From an uncultured Sulfurovum sp. (GTDB lineage: Bacteria > Campylobacterota > Campylobacteria > Campylobacterales > Sulfurovaceae), in NCBI GenBank assembly GCA_902727905.1, contig CACVAR010000400.1, positions 1 to 12,077 of the forward strand: DNA of 12,077 nucleotides, given 5' to 3'. Below are positions 5,892 to 11,778 of this stretch, piece after piece. The notes below the pieces were generated by a model. That model saw only the letters and a list, made by a program, of their open reading frames with translations. It ran no database searches and had not been told where the DNA came from. Position 1 is the stretch's first letter. Each line of letters opens with the position of its first letter. Made by a program: the position numbers and the translations under genes.

Positions 5892-6968
5892 TTAGTTACA
5901 GTTTTTTTTAAAGGCTGTTAATTGTTTTCTTGTCTCTTCTAACTCACGATTTATTATCTTTTTACTCTCTAGCATTTTTGCCATTTGTAACTCTTGACTC
6001 AACTCATCAACAGTTTTCTGATATTCACTGATTCCATCCTTACAAAGTTTTTTTGTATTGGTATCTCTGTTTATCACTTGTTTTACGGTGTTGTTTGAAG
6101 CATTTATATCTATAGTTTGAACATTATCTACTTTTTTATTTTCATTTATTGTTTGGGTTAGGTTATTGTTAGCACCTGTAATTTTCATTGCTTGATGATT
6201 TCTTGGGGTTGGCTCAGGTAATGTACTCTCTTTAGGTTTTACAGCATCATAAATAAACCCTGTTATAACAGCCATAACAATCACCCCAGCAATGGTATTT
6301 AACGCTTGGTCTTCTAACTTTTTTAAAAAAGTCTTTTTCTCTTTACTTTTTTCTTGCATCGCATCTTTACAGGTTATAAACTCAGGCATGTCTTCCCAAA
6401 TCTCTTTAAGATAGCTGATAGGAATGGCATAGGCATTTTTTCCATTTCGTTCTCTATCCGTTGCGACGGCGATAACGGTATTGGTTCCTTTTAAAACCAC
6501 CGTTGCACCACTGTAACCTTGTTCGATGCTGTCCTCTTTTTCTATAGAGAGTTCATAAGTGCTTATCTGTTTAAGATTGGCGTAAATTTTAGAAACTTTT
6601 TTAACCACTCCATCAATCTTTTCAAGTTTTGCCAGTTTAATGTTGTTTTTTTTATGACGCTTAAATCCCTCTATCTCTACCAAGGTATCTTCACTAACAG
6701 CATCAGAACAGAGTTTTAAAGCCTCTGTGTCTTCTAACCCTTTGACATAAAGTAATGCCAAATCAATCTCTTCTATCAGACCTTGTTTGATAAGTTCTGC
6801 TTTTTGACCATGGACTTCTAAAGCGTTTTTATCACATGCCTCGACCACATGCATACACGTGACCAAGTATGCTCCTTGATCATCGGCATACACCACAAAC
6901 CCAGTTCCTATGCTTTTTGTTGTGCTACTTTGGATTAAAAATATAGATTTTTTTGTCGATAAACTCAT
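5892..6968 (-). CDS. Membrane-anchored trypsin-like serine protease with cytoplasmic catalytic domain
   Basis: The 358-residue protein has a chymotrypsin-fold domain (about 8-195). GTGFVV precedes YLVTCMHVV with His40, IDLALLYV gives Asp69, and EQGYSGATVVL gives Ser153, so the triad is complete; YAIPISYLKEIW is the usual end of such domains. There is no signal peptide. A lysine-rich stretch (207-217) leads into one membrane helix (about 223-240) and then a Pro-rich linker. The positive-inside rule puts the protease in the cytoplasm and the tail outside. The tail carries two copies of the Asn/Gln motif (ITGANNNLTQTIN at 263-275, INASNNTVKQVIN at 288-300) and a C-terminal helix (about 310-355) framed by Cys309 and Cys357, which could form a disulfide. 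The ribosome site is GGGAG about 9 bases before the ATG. It may cleave a cytoplasmic target on a signal from the periplasmic TPR protein; that role is inference. Confidence 0.82.
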   Translation of the reverse strand: MSLSTKKSIFLIQSSTTKSIGTGFVVYADDQGAYLVTCMHVVEACDKNALEVHGQKAELIKQGLIEEIDLALLYVKGLEDTEALKLCSDAVSEDTLVEIEGFKRHKKNNIKLAKLEKIDGVVKKVSKIYANLKQISTYELSIEKEDSIEQGYSGATVVLKGTNTVIAVATDRERNGKNAYAIPISYLKEIWEDMPEFITCKDAMQEKSKEKKTFLKKLEDQALNTIAGVIVMAVITGFIYDAVKPKESTLPEPTPRNHQAMKITGANNNLTQTINENKKVDNVQTIDINASNNTVKQVINRDTNTKKLCKDGISEYQKTVDELSQELQMAKMLESKKIINRELEETRKQLTAFKKNCN

Positions 6969-7076
6969 GATAATTCTCTCCCTTTGATATAACAGACCTT
7001 TTGTTTATGATACAAAAAATAAAATTAGATAGAGGACTTAATTGATGTTTATTGTTTTTTCATAGATGTGAACGTG

Positions 7077-7793
7077 TCATACTTTAAAAATCAAAGCCAA
7101 AGCTCCAAAAGTAGCCATACCCAACACAACCGACTTTGTATACTTAGGATTAAAATATTTCGTAAACATTGGTGCAAGTAAAAATCCTAAGATAAATCCA
7201 GGCATCATGTAAAACCCTGAAATCACTTGTCCATAAGAAAACTCATCAAACAGATAAAAAAGTATTAACATTGTAATGGTAAAGATAGTATACAAAAATG
7301 CCAAAGTAGACTTAATAGACTCTAAAGGATGGTTTTGAAATATTAATGCCAAGACTTGACCACCTACGGCAGCTATGGCTCCCATGAGACCTGCCACAAA
7401 ACCACCACCATAATTAATCCCAGCACCTAATTTAAATGACTTTACTTTTAAACTAATGAAAACAGACAACAAAATAAACAATCCAAATATCACACCTAAG
7501 TGTTGAAATTCAATATTTTTAAAGATATAAATTGCCACGAAAACACCAAATAACATACCCAAACTTACCTGAGGTACATTCTGTATGTCAATATGTTTTC
7601 TTCCTTGATATGCCATCATAATGGTTAAAGCTAATGAGGCAAAAGCAATGGGTACTGGGATAAGTGTATAAGATATCATTGCCAAAAAAGGAACAATTAA
7701 CATCCCTATACTCACACCTGTTGCCATCTGTAGAATTGAGGCAACAATCAAAATAAAATTTGCTAATAAAAAGCTACTTATAGTCCATTCCAC
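7077..7793 (-). CDS. TSUP (TauE/SafE-type) permease
   Basis: The 238-residue integral membrane protein has about seven or eight hydrophobic segments and the family's glycine-rich motif in the second half (GGGFVAGLMGAIAAVGGQVLAL, about 128-149), matched by a weaker first-half copy near QMATGVSIGMLIVPFL. TSUP proteins move organosulfur anions such as sulfite, taurine or sulfoacetate across the inner membrane. The substrate here is unknown, although export of sulfur anions would suit a sulfur-metabolising host. It starts with GTG (7791-7793): AGGAA lies 5 bases upstream (7799-7803), and the ATG nearby is out of frame. It is transcribed towards the protease/TPR operon, 108 bases away, with no obvious terminator between. 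Confidence 0.82.
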   Translation of the reverse strand: MEWTISSFLLANFILIVASILQMATGVSIGMLIVPFLAMISYTLIPVPIAFASLALTIMMAYQGRKHIDIQNVPQVSLGMLFGVFVAIYIFKNIEFQHLGVIFGLFILLSVFISLKVKSFKLGAGINYGGGFVAGLMGAIAAVGGQVLALIFQNHPLESIKSTLAFLYTIFTITMLILFYLFDEFSYGQVISGFYMMPGFILGFLLAPMFTKYFNPKYTKSVVLGMATFGALALIFKV

Positions 7794-7834
7794 GAGTATT
7801 CCTAAAATTGTTTAAATATTATAAAAGGAGTTTT

Positions 7835-7850
7835 ATTGGCTAAAGCCAAT
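7835..7850. repeat. REP-like palindrome ATTGGCT-AA-AGCCAAT
   Basis: A perfect 7-bp stem with a 2-base centre, followed by CCTACAAA. It is the first of three palindromes sharing the GGCT-NN-AGCC core within 140 bases of non-coding DNA upstream of the TSUP gene. Confidence 0.6.
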
Positions 7851-7891
7851 CCTACAAAGCACAAATATCTATGGTATTTGAAAGATGTAGA

Positions 7892-7907
7892 GTGGGCTTC
7901 AGCCCAC
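7892..7907. repeat. REP-like palindrome GTGGGCT-TC-AGCCCAC
   Basis: A perfect 7-bp stem with a 2-base centre, 57 bases after the previous one. GTGGGCTTCAGCCCAC is the typical shape of REP hairpins recognised by RAYT (TnpA-REP) transposases. Confidence 0.6.
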
Positions 7908-7961
7908 ACATAAAACGCCATACAAAAGCATGGTTAATATATCAATGAGTTAAAAAAGTAG

Positions 7962-7975
7962 TAGGCTAGAGCCAG
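7962..7975. repeat. Third, degenerate REP-like palindrome
   Basis: GGCT-AG-AGCC (7964-7973) keeps the core of the two upstream palindromes, but the outer pairs have been lost. It lies immediately before the larger inverted repeat that begins at 7980. Confidence 0.4.
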
Positions 7976-7979
7976 ACCC

Positions 7980-8047
7980 TAAGGAGCATGGCTGTGGTGT
8001 GAATGTAAGAGATAATAATGTTCATTGTCTGCTCCTTAATGTTTTTT
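7980..8047 (+). ncRNA. Inverted repeat with T-tract: possible small RNA or terminator
   Basis: TAAGGAGCA (7980-7988) and TGCTCCTTA (8030-8038) form a perfect 9-bp stem around 41 bases that can form a further short stem (TGAA 8000-8003 with TTCA 8021-8024). Three bases later comes TTTTTT (8042-8047), as at the end of an intrinsically terminated RNA read on the plus strand. No plus-strand gene precedes it, so either a small RNA starts upstream or the structure is a remnant of a small mobile sequence. The rest of the gap from 7794 to 8141 shows no gene. Confidence 0.35.
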
Positions 8048-8141
8048 GTAGTGAAAGTGTAGAAAGTTTTTTGTTAAAATTGGCTGATAGACTATTTTAT
8101 TAGCACATAAGTCTTAATCTCTGTCCTTTAAATATTGAGTC

Positions 8142-8591
8142 CTATTTAACTAAAGTTAACTCTCCTAAATAGTTATGAATACTCTTTCCATTTTCAAGCC
8201 ATGCCAAGAGTCCACCTTCGAGATTAGAGACATTGGTAAAGCCCATTTTTTGCAACTGTAGCCCAGCTAAACTACCTCTTGGACCTTTTAAACAATACGT
8301 TACAATATTAGCATCTTGACCATAGATTCGAGCAATCTTTTCAATTGCCATAAATTCTAACTTACCTCGTGGAATGGTTAAAATATTTTCTCCTCCAATA
8401 TAGCCACTCGCAAATTCTTCAGGTTCACGTACATCAACAAGTATAAGCGTTTTATCAATAACCAGTTCATTTACATTAATTTGTTCAACAGCTAATGAAG
8501 CCTCTTCTATTAGTTTTTTAAGATGGGTATCTAAAAAAATATCATCACATCTTTTTGCATAACTTTCCAGTTTTGTGTGTAAATTCTTCAT
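8142..8591 (-). CDS. Rhodanese-domain sulfurtransferase
   Basis: The 149-residue protein is a single rhodanese domain after a helical lead of about 35 residues. LILVDVREPEEFASGYIGG (49-67) is the CDC25/rhodanese entry motif. The active-site loop is YCLKGPRG with catalytic Cys100, and VSNLEGGLLAW closes the domain. The six-residue loop fits thiosulfate or persulfide sulfur transfer rather than a phosphatase. I chose ATG 8589-8591 because AAAGGA stands 9 bases upstream (8601-8606). An in-frame ATG at 8627 would add 12 residues but has no good ribosome site, and a CATAAT -10-like box (8637-8642) would place the transcript start about there. It is the last gene of the heat-shock cluster, 104 bases after HtpX, and may also have its own promoter. 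The Cys15 outside the domain is a further reactive thiol. Confidence 0.8.
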   Translation of the reverse strand: MKNLHTKLESYAKRCDDIFLDTHLKKLIEEASLAVEQINVNELVIDKTLILVDVREPEEFASGYIGGENILTIPRGKLEFMAIEKIARIYGQDANIVTYCLKGPRGSLAGLQLQKMGFTNVSNLEGGLLAWLENGKSIHNYLGELTLVK

Positions 8592-8695
8592 AATTTTTAA
8601 TCCTTTTTGGTTTAAAAATTTTAACATTTACTCTATATTATGCAAATATCTTTTTATTGTTAGAAATTTAGGTAAAGAAAAAGATAAGTATAAAA

Positions 8696-9529
8696 CTAAT
8701 ACTTCAACTTCTCCAACCGTGCTATTCTTTGTTCAGTACTAGGATGCGTACTAAAAAGTTGTTTCATTGAAAAATCTTTTCCTGTAAACGGGTTAATAAT
8801 AAACATGTGTGCTGTCTGAGGTTCTGCATCATGCATGACCATACCACGAGCATAATGGTCAAGTTTATTTAAAGCACTCTGTAACCATTCAGGATGTCCT
8901 GTCATTTTGGCTGCACCCTCATCTGCCATGAACTCACGGTTTCGACTCACGGTCATTTGTATAATCGTCGCAGCCAAAGGCATGATGAACATTAGAGCTA
9001 TCATGATAATAGGATTCGGTCGTTCATTATTACTACCACCGAAAAACATACCAAAATTTGCCAACATAGCAATGGCACCTGAAATGCTTGCTGTAATGGT
9101 TCCCACAAGCATGTCATAGTGCTTAATGTGACTTAACTCATGGGCAATAACAGCTTCTACCTCTTCTTCATCTAAAAGTTCAAGCAGCCCTTCTGTCACA
9201 GCGACCACAGCATGTTCATAGTCACGCCCTGTGGCAAAAGCATTGGGTACATTGTCTGGGATGATGTAAAGTGATGGCATCGGTAAATTGGCTTTCGCTA
9301 CCAATCTGTCCATAATCTCATACAAACCTTGTGCAGAGTGCCTGTTGATAGGAATGGCATTATAATGTTTAAGTACCTGCTCATGACTGTAGTAATAAGC
9401 ATAAAAATTCATTCCAATGGCAGCTACAAAAGCTATTATCATTCCCATTTGACCAGCTATCATTCCACCAAACCAAATAAAAAGTAAGGTCAATGCTGTC
9501 ATAAGAGCATAAGTTTTAAACTGTTCCAT
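8696..9529 (-). CDS. htpX: HtpX, membrane-bound zinc metalloprotease of the M48 family
   Basis: HtpX degrades misfolded inner-membrane proteins from the cytoplasmic side, overlapping in role with FtsH. The 277-residue protein has the usual length. Two N-terminal membrane helices (about 5-22 and 26-46) come first; then the cytoplasmic catalytic region with AHELSH (129-134, zinc ligands His130 and His134, catalytic Glu131), two further hydrophobic segments (about 143-163 and 173-193), and NREFMADEGA with the third ligand Glu199. The C-terminal FSTHPSTEQRIARLEKL is characteristic of the family. GGAG lies 7 bases before the ATG. It sits 31 bases behind three Hsp20 genes, which suits joint induction by protein-folding stress. 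Confidence 0.95.
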   Translation of the reverse strand: MEQFKTYALMTALTLLFIWFGGMIAGQMGMIIAFVAAIGMNFYAYYYSHEQVLKHYNAIPINRHSAQGLYEIMDRLVAKANLPMPSLYIIPDNVPNAFATGRDYEHAVVAVTEGLLELLDEEEVEAVIAHELSHIKHYDMLVGTITASISGAIAMLANFGMFFGGSNNERPNPIIMIALMFIMPLAATIIQMTVSRNREFMADEGAAKMTGHPEWLQSALNKLDHYARGMVMHDAEPQTAHMFIINPFTGKDFSMKQLFSTHPSTEQRIARLEKLKY

Positions 9530-9560
9530 CTGTTATCTCCATATTAAATATATTTTTACT

Positions 9561-10073
9561 TTACTTCTTTTTAGGTATTAAAATGGTTAAAACACCATTC
9601 TTATATTCGCTTTTATAGGCATCAGCATCAGCATCTTTAGGTAATATCATACCTCTTTGTACCATACCAACATGACGTTCTTGATGAATAATCTTATCAT
9701 CTTCTTTTTGTTCTTTACGTTTTTCGCTCTTAGCCACAACTTTTAGATAATTGTCTTCAATATCTATCTTAATACTCTTTTCATCCATGCCAGCTAAATC
9801 CATTTTAAGTTCATACTCATCACCCTTGTCTACCAAATCTGTACTGGGTGAAGAAGCGAATCCTTTTGGAAAATCCATGTTAGGTCTCATATCTTTAAAC
9901 ATGTCATTGTTAAAACGTTCAAAGACCCTGTCCATCTCTTTTTTCATCTCTTCAAAGTGCTGAAATATTGGATCATTTTTTAATGTATCTGGCTGAGTAC
10001 TATTTGACTCAGCCGATAGTGTCATCAAAGGAAGAGTAACCAGTATGGTCACTTTTATTAAATTTCTAAACAT
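9561..10073 (-). CDS. Exported (periplasmic) small heat-shock protein, Hsp20 family
   Basis: The 170-residue protein has a clear signal peptide: a basic start (MFRNLIK), a hydrophobic core to 19 and LSA-ES at 19-23. A helical region (about 35-65) precedes the alpha-crystallin domain (about 75-168), with DEYELKMDLAGMDEKSIKIDIEDNYLKVVAKS and the closing YKNGVLTILIPKKK containing the A/Y-x-x-x-GVLxIxIPK motif. It lacks the C-terminal extension with an I-x-I tail that bridges subunits in cytoplasmic oligomers, so its assembly may be small. It presumably holds unfolded envelope proteins without ATP. AAGGAG (10081-10086) stands 7 bases before the ATG. It follows two cytoplasmic Hsp20 genes (16-base gap) and precedes htpX. 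Exported Hsp20 proteins are uncommon. Confidence 0.88.
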   Translation of the reverse strand: MFRNLIKVTILVTLPLMTLSAESNSTQPDTLKNDPIFQHFEEMKKEMDRVFERFNNDMFKDMRPNMDFPKGFASSPSTDLVDKGDEYELKMDLAGMDEKSIKIDIEDNYLKVVAKSEKRKEQKEDDKIIHQERHVGMVQRGMILPKDADADAYKSEYKNGVLTILIPKKK

Positions 10074-10089
10074 AGCTCCTCTCCTTCTC

Positions 10090-10530
10090 TTAGTTAATCG
10101 AAATACTACGTGCTTTTCTTGCTTCCTCTTTTTCTAAAGAGATATAAAGCCGTCCATCTTCATAATTTGCTGAGATTTTTTCTCTGTCCACATCTTTTGG
10201 TAAAACAAAGCTTCGTGAGATTAAACCAAATTTACTTTCACACAAATAATAGTCATCTTCTTTCACTTCATTTCTTGTCTTTCTCATTGCATTCACCGTT
10301 AAATAGTCATCTTCAACTTTCAGTTCAATTTCATTCTTATCGACACCCGGTAAATCTATCTCGATGTCATAAGTGTCTGCTTTATGTTTCGCAAAATTGG
10401 CAAAAGGTAGATGTCGTGCCACATTTCCTAAAGTCTCTTTAGCAACATCTATGCCTTTCTCAATATTCTCTTCAACACTGTTCACCAACTCTTTTGTATT
10501 GTCTATAATTTTTTCTTTTGTAACACCCAT
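10090..10530 (-). CDS. Cytoplasmic small heat-shock protein, Hsp20 family (second)
   Basis: The 146-residue ATP-independent holdase has a short amphipathic N-terminal arm (1-45, rich in Glu and Lys). The alpha-crystallin domain (about 52-135) contains YDIEIDLPGVDKNEIELKVEDDYLTVNAMRK and ISANYEDGRLYISLEKEE, the latter a variant of A-x-x-x-nGvLxIxxPK in which Arg and Glu replace Val and Pro. A C-terminal SISIN supplies the I-x-I anchor. AAAGGA lies 7 bases before the ATG. It is 11 bases behind the first Hsp20 gene, from which it differs strongly, so the pair is an old duplication and may form mixed oligomers. Confidence 0.9.
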   Translation of the reverse strand: MGVTKEKIIDNTKELVNSVEENIEKGIDVAKETLGNVARHLPFANFAKHKADTYDIEIDLPGVDKNEIELKVEDDYLTVNAMRKTRNEVKEDDYYLCESKFGLISRSFVLPKDVDREKISANYEDGRLYISLEKEEARKARSISIN

Positions 10531-10541
10531 AATTTAATCCT

Positions 10542-10976
10542 TTACTTAATCTCAATCTTTTTACTTGAGGTATCAACTTTTAGTTTTGGTATACTAATTT
10601 CTAAAATACCATTTTCAAATCCAGCTTCAATGTTTCCTGTATCTACCTTTTCAGGTAAAGTGAATGAACGCGAAAAAAGACCATAGGGACTCTCAATTTT
10701 CTGATAGTCTTCATCTTTCACCTCTTCTCTGACATTTCGTTCCCCTGAGATACTTAAAACATTTCCATCGACATTAATGTCTACATCCTCTTTCTTAACA
10801 CCCGGAAGTTCCACTTCTAAGTGATAGCTTTCATTTGTTTCACGTGTATTGACCTTTGGACGAAAATCAGATGTCTGTTCTGGTTTTGTCTCTTCATTTA
10901 TGGTGTTAATAATCGTATTAACTAGGTCAAAACTTTTTCTTATATCATTAAATGGTTCATATCTTTTTACTGACAT
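10542..10976 (-). CDS. Cytoplasmic small heat-shock protein, Hsp20 family (first of operon)
   Basis: The 144-residue protein is a canonical class A-like bacterial Hsp20. The N-terminal arm (1-40) has the usual RYEPFNDI start. The alpha-crystallin domain (about 42-132) includes YHLEVELPGVKKEDVDINVDGNVLSISGERN, the basic-aromatic loop SPYGLFSRSFTLPEKVD and the signature AGFENGILEISIPK, and the protein ends in KKIEIK, an I-x-I tail. It is the first gene of an apparent five-gene operon that continues with two more Hsp20 genes, htpX and a rhodanese. AAGGAA (10982-10987) stands 5 bases before the ATG. The leader contains a palindrome and A/U-rich stems that may control it by temperature or by a repressor. 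Confidence 0.93.
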   Translation of the reverse strand: MSVKRYEPFNDIRKSFDLVNTIINTINEETKPEQTSDFRPKVNTRETNESYHLEVELPGVKKEDVDINVDGNVLSISGERNVREEVKDEDYQKIESPYGLFSRSFTLPEKVDTGNIEAGFENGILEISIPKLKVDTSSKKIEIK

Positions 10977-10998
10977 TTTTGTTCCTTAAAAATTATTT

Positions 10999-11018
10999 TT
11001 TAAACCATATGGCTTAAA
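10999..11018 (-). promoter_or_regulatory. 20-bp palindrome, candidate operator or leader hairpin of the heat-shock operon
   Basis: On the minus strand the site reads TTTAAGCC-ATAT-GGTTTAAA and is symmetrical apart from one pair of positions. It lies just downstream of the TATAAT box, around +3 to +22, where a repressor would block initiation. As RNA the mismatch becomes a G-U pair, giving an 8-bp stem with an AUAU loop. It does not match CIRCE (HrcA) or the HAIR box (HspR). Confidence 0.5.
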
Positions 11019-11027
11019 CATACAAAG

Positions 11028-11033
11028 ATTATA
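11028..11033 (-). promoter_or_regulatory. -10 box of the Hsp20/htpX operon
   Basis: A consensus TATAAT on the minus strand, preceded by TTT, lies 51 bases before the first Hsp20 start codon and predicts a start of transcription near 11020. No sigma-70 -35 box is seen. At that distance the sequence is the T-tract of the upstream terminator. It is not a sigma-32-type promoter. Confidence 0.5.
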
Positions 11034-11047
11034 AAACAGAGTTATTG

Positions 11048-11074
11048 GAAAAAAATGCCACTTTAGTCGCATTT
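11048..11074 (-). terminator. Intrinsic terminator of the purE / Crp-Fnr operon
   Basis: On the minus strand AAATGC-g-ACT-AA-AGT-g-GCATTT forms a 9-pair stem with one G-G mismatch, continuing directly into a run of seven T. It lies 22 bases after the regulator's stop codon. The T-run overlaps the expected -35 region of the downstream heat-shock promoter. Confidence 0.65.
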
Positions 11075-11095
11075 GAAAAATTTTAGGGAAGTTTT

Positions 11096-11773
11096 CTACT
11101 TTAAAAAGAGTTGTTCAGAGTTTTCAAGCAGTTTTTTTACATCTTTTACATAGATGTTTTTACGTTGGTTTTCAATAATTTGGTCAGATTCCAAATCTTT
11201 AAGATGTCGTTCGACAACATTGCGAACCGTACCTAAAAGCTTAGCAATCTCTGTTTTAGAAAGGTTTTGAAGTAACTGATAGTAGTGGTCGTCATTGGGA
11301 TTCATGTTTTGAAGTAGTAGTTTTGAAAGACGTTCAGAGGTAGAATGCAAGGACAAGTCACTGGCTAACTCTTCTGTATGACGCATTTGAGAAGCAATGT
11401 AAGGAAAAAAATGTTGACTGAACTGTTCATTGGTTTTTAACCACTCTCGAACTTTTTCCATGGGTAACTCAAGGACATCAGCACTCTCTATGACTTCATA
11501 GAGAACATCATGCGCTTTACCATCAAGTAAAATCAAAGTGTCAAACATATCTCCTGCTCTATAGACAAAAAGTGTCTGCTCTTTAGCATTTTCAAGGTTC
11601 ATTTGAAAACTTTTAATTTTACCTTTTAAGACAATGTAAAAGAACTTAGAGAGTTCACCATTAAGAAAAAGAGTCTCTTTCTTTTTAAACGAAACAATTT
11701 TTCCATACTCTAAAAACTGCTGTTCAAAACTTTGATCTAACTCATTAAATATCTCAATGTTGTACTCTTTCAT
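11096..11773 (-). CDS. Crp/Fnr-family transcriptional regulator
   Basis: The 225-residue protein has an N-terminal cyclic-nucleotide-binding-like beta-barrel (about 15-110; LFLNGELSKFFYIVLKGKIKSF, then YRAGDMFD), a dimerisation helix (about 115-140) and a C-terminal winged helix with LSKTEIAKLLGTVRNVVERHLKDL (171-194) as the DNA-binding helix-turn-helix. It contains no cysteine at all, so it is not an Fe-S oxygen sensor of the FNR kind, and the phosphate-binding RxS of true Crp is not evident in the barrel. The effector is therefore unknown; heme-, NO- or redox-responsive relatives exist. It follows purE by 5 bases with only a poor ribosome site (GGGCAAG), so it is probably co-transcribed and coupled. 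Its position before the Hsp20 operon makes it a candidate regulator of that operon. Confidence 0.88.
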   Translation of the reverse strand: MKEYNIEIFNELDQSFEQQFLEYGKIVSFKKKETLFLNGELSKFFYIVLKGKIKSFQMNLENAKEQTLFVYRAGDMFDTLILLDGKAHDVLYEVIESADVLELPMEKVREWLKTNEQFSQHFFPYIASQMRHTEELASDLSLHSTSERLSKLLLQNMNPNDDHYYQLLQNLSKTEIAKLLGTVRNVVERHLKDLESDQIIENQRKNIYVKDVKKLLENSEQLFLK

Positions 11774-11778
11774 GGTGT

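Noticed and set aside
6969..7076. Promoter for the protease/TPR operon
   Set aside because: Several A/T-rich candidates (TATCAT, TTATAT) exist on the minus strand, but none is clearly better than chance.
10110..10442. Plus-strand open frame of 110 codons opposite the second Hsp20
   Set aside because: Its Leu/His/Phe-rich translation is the mirror of Lys/Glu-rich Hsp20 coding and it has no recognisable domain.
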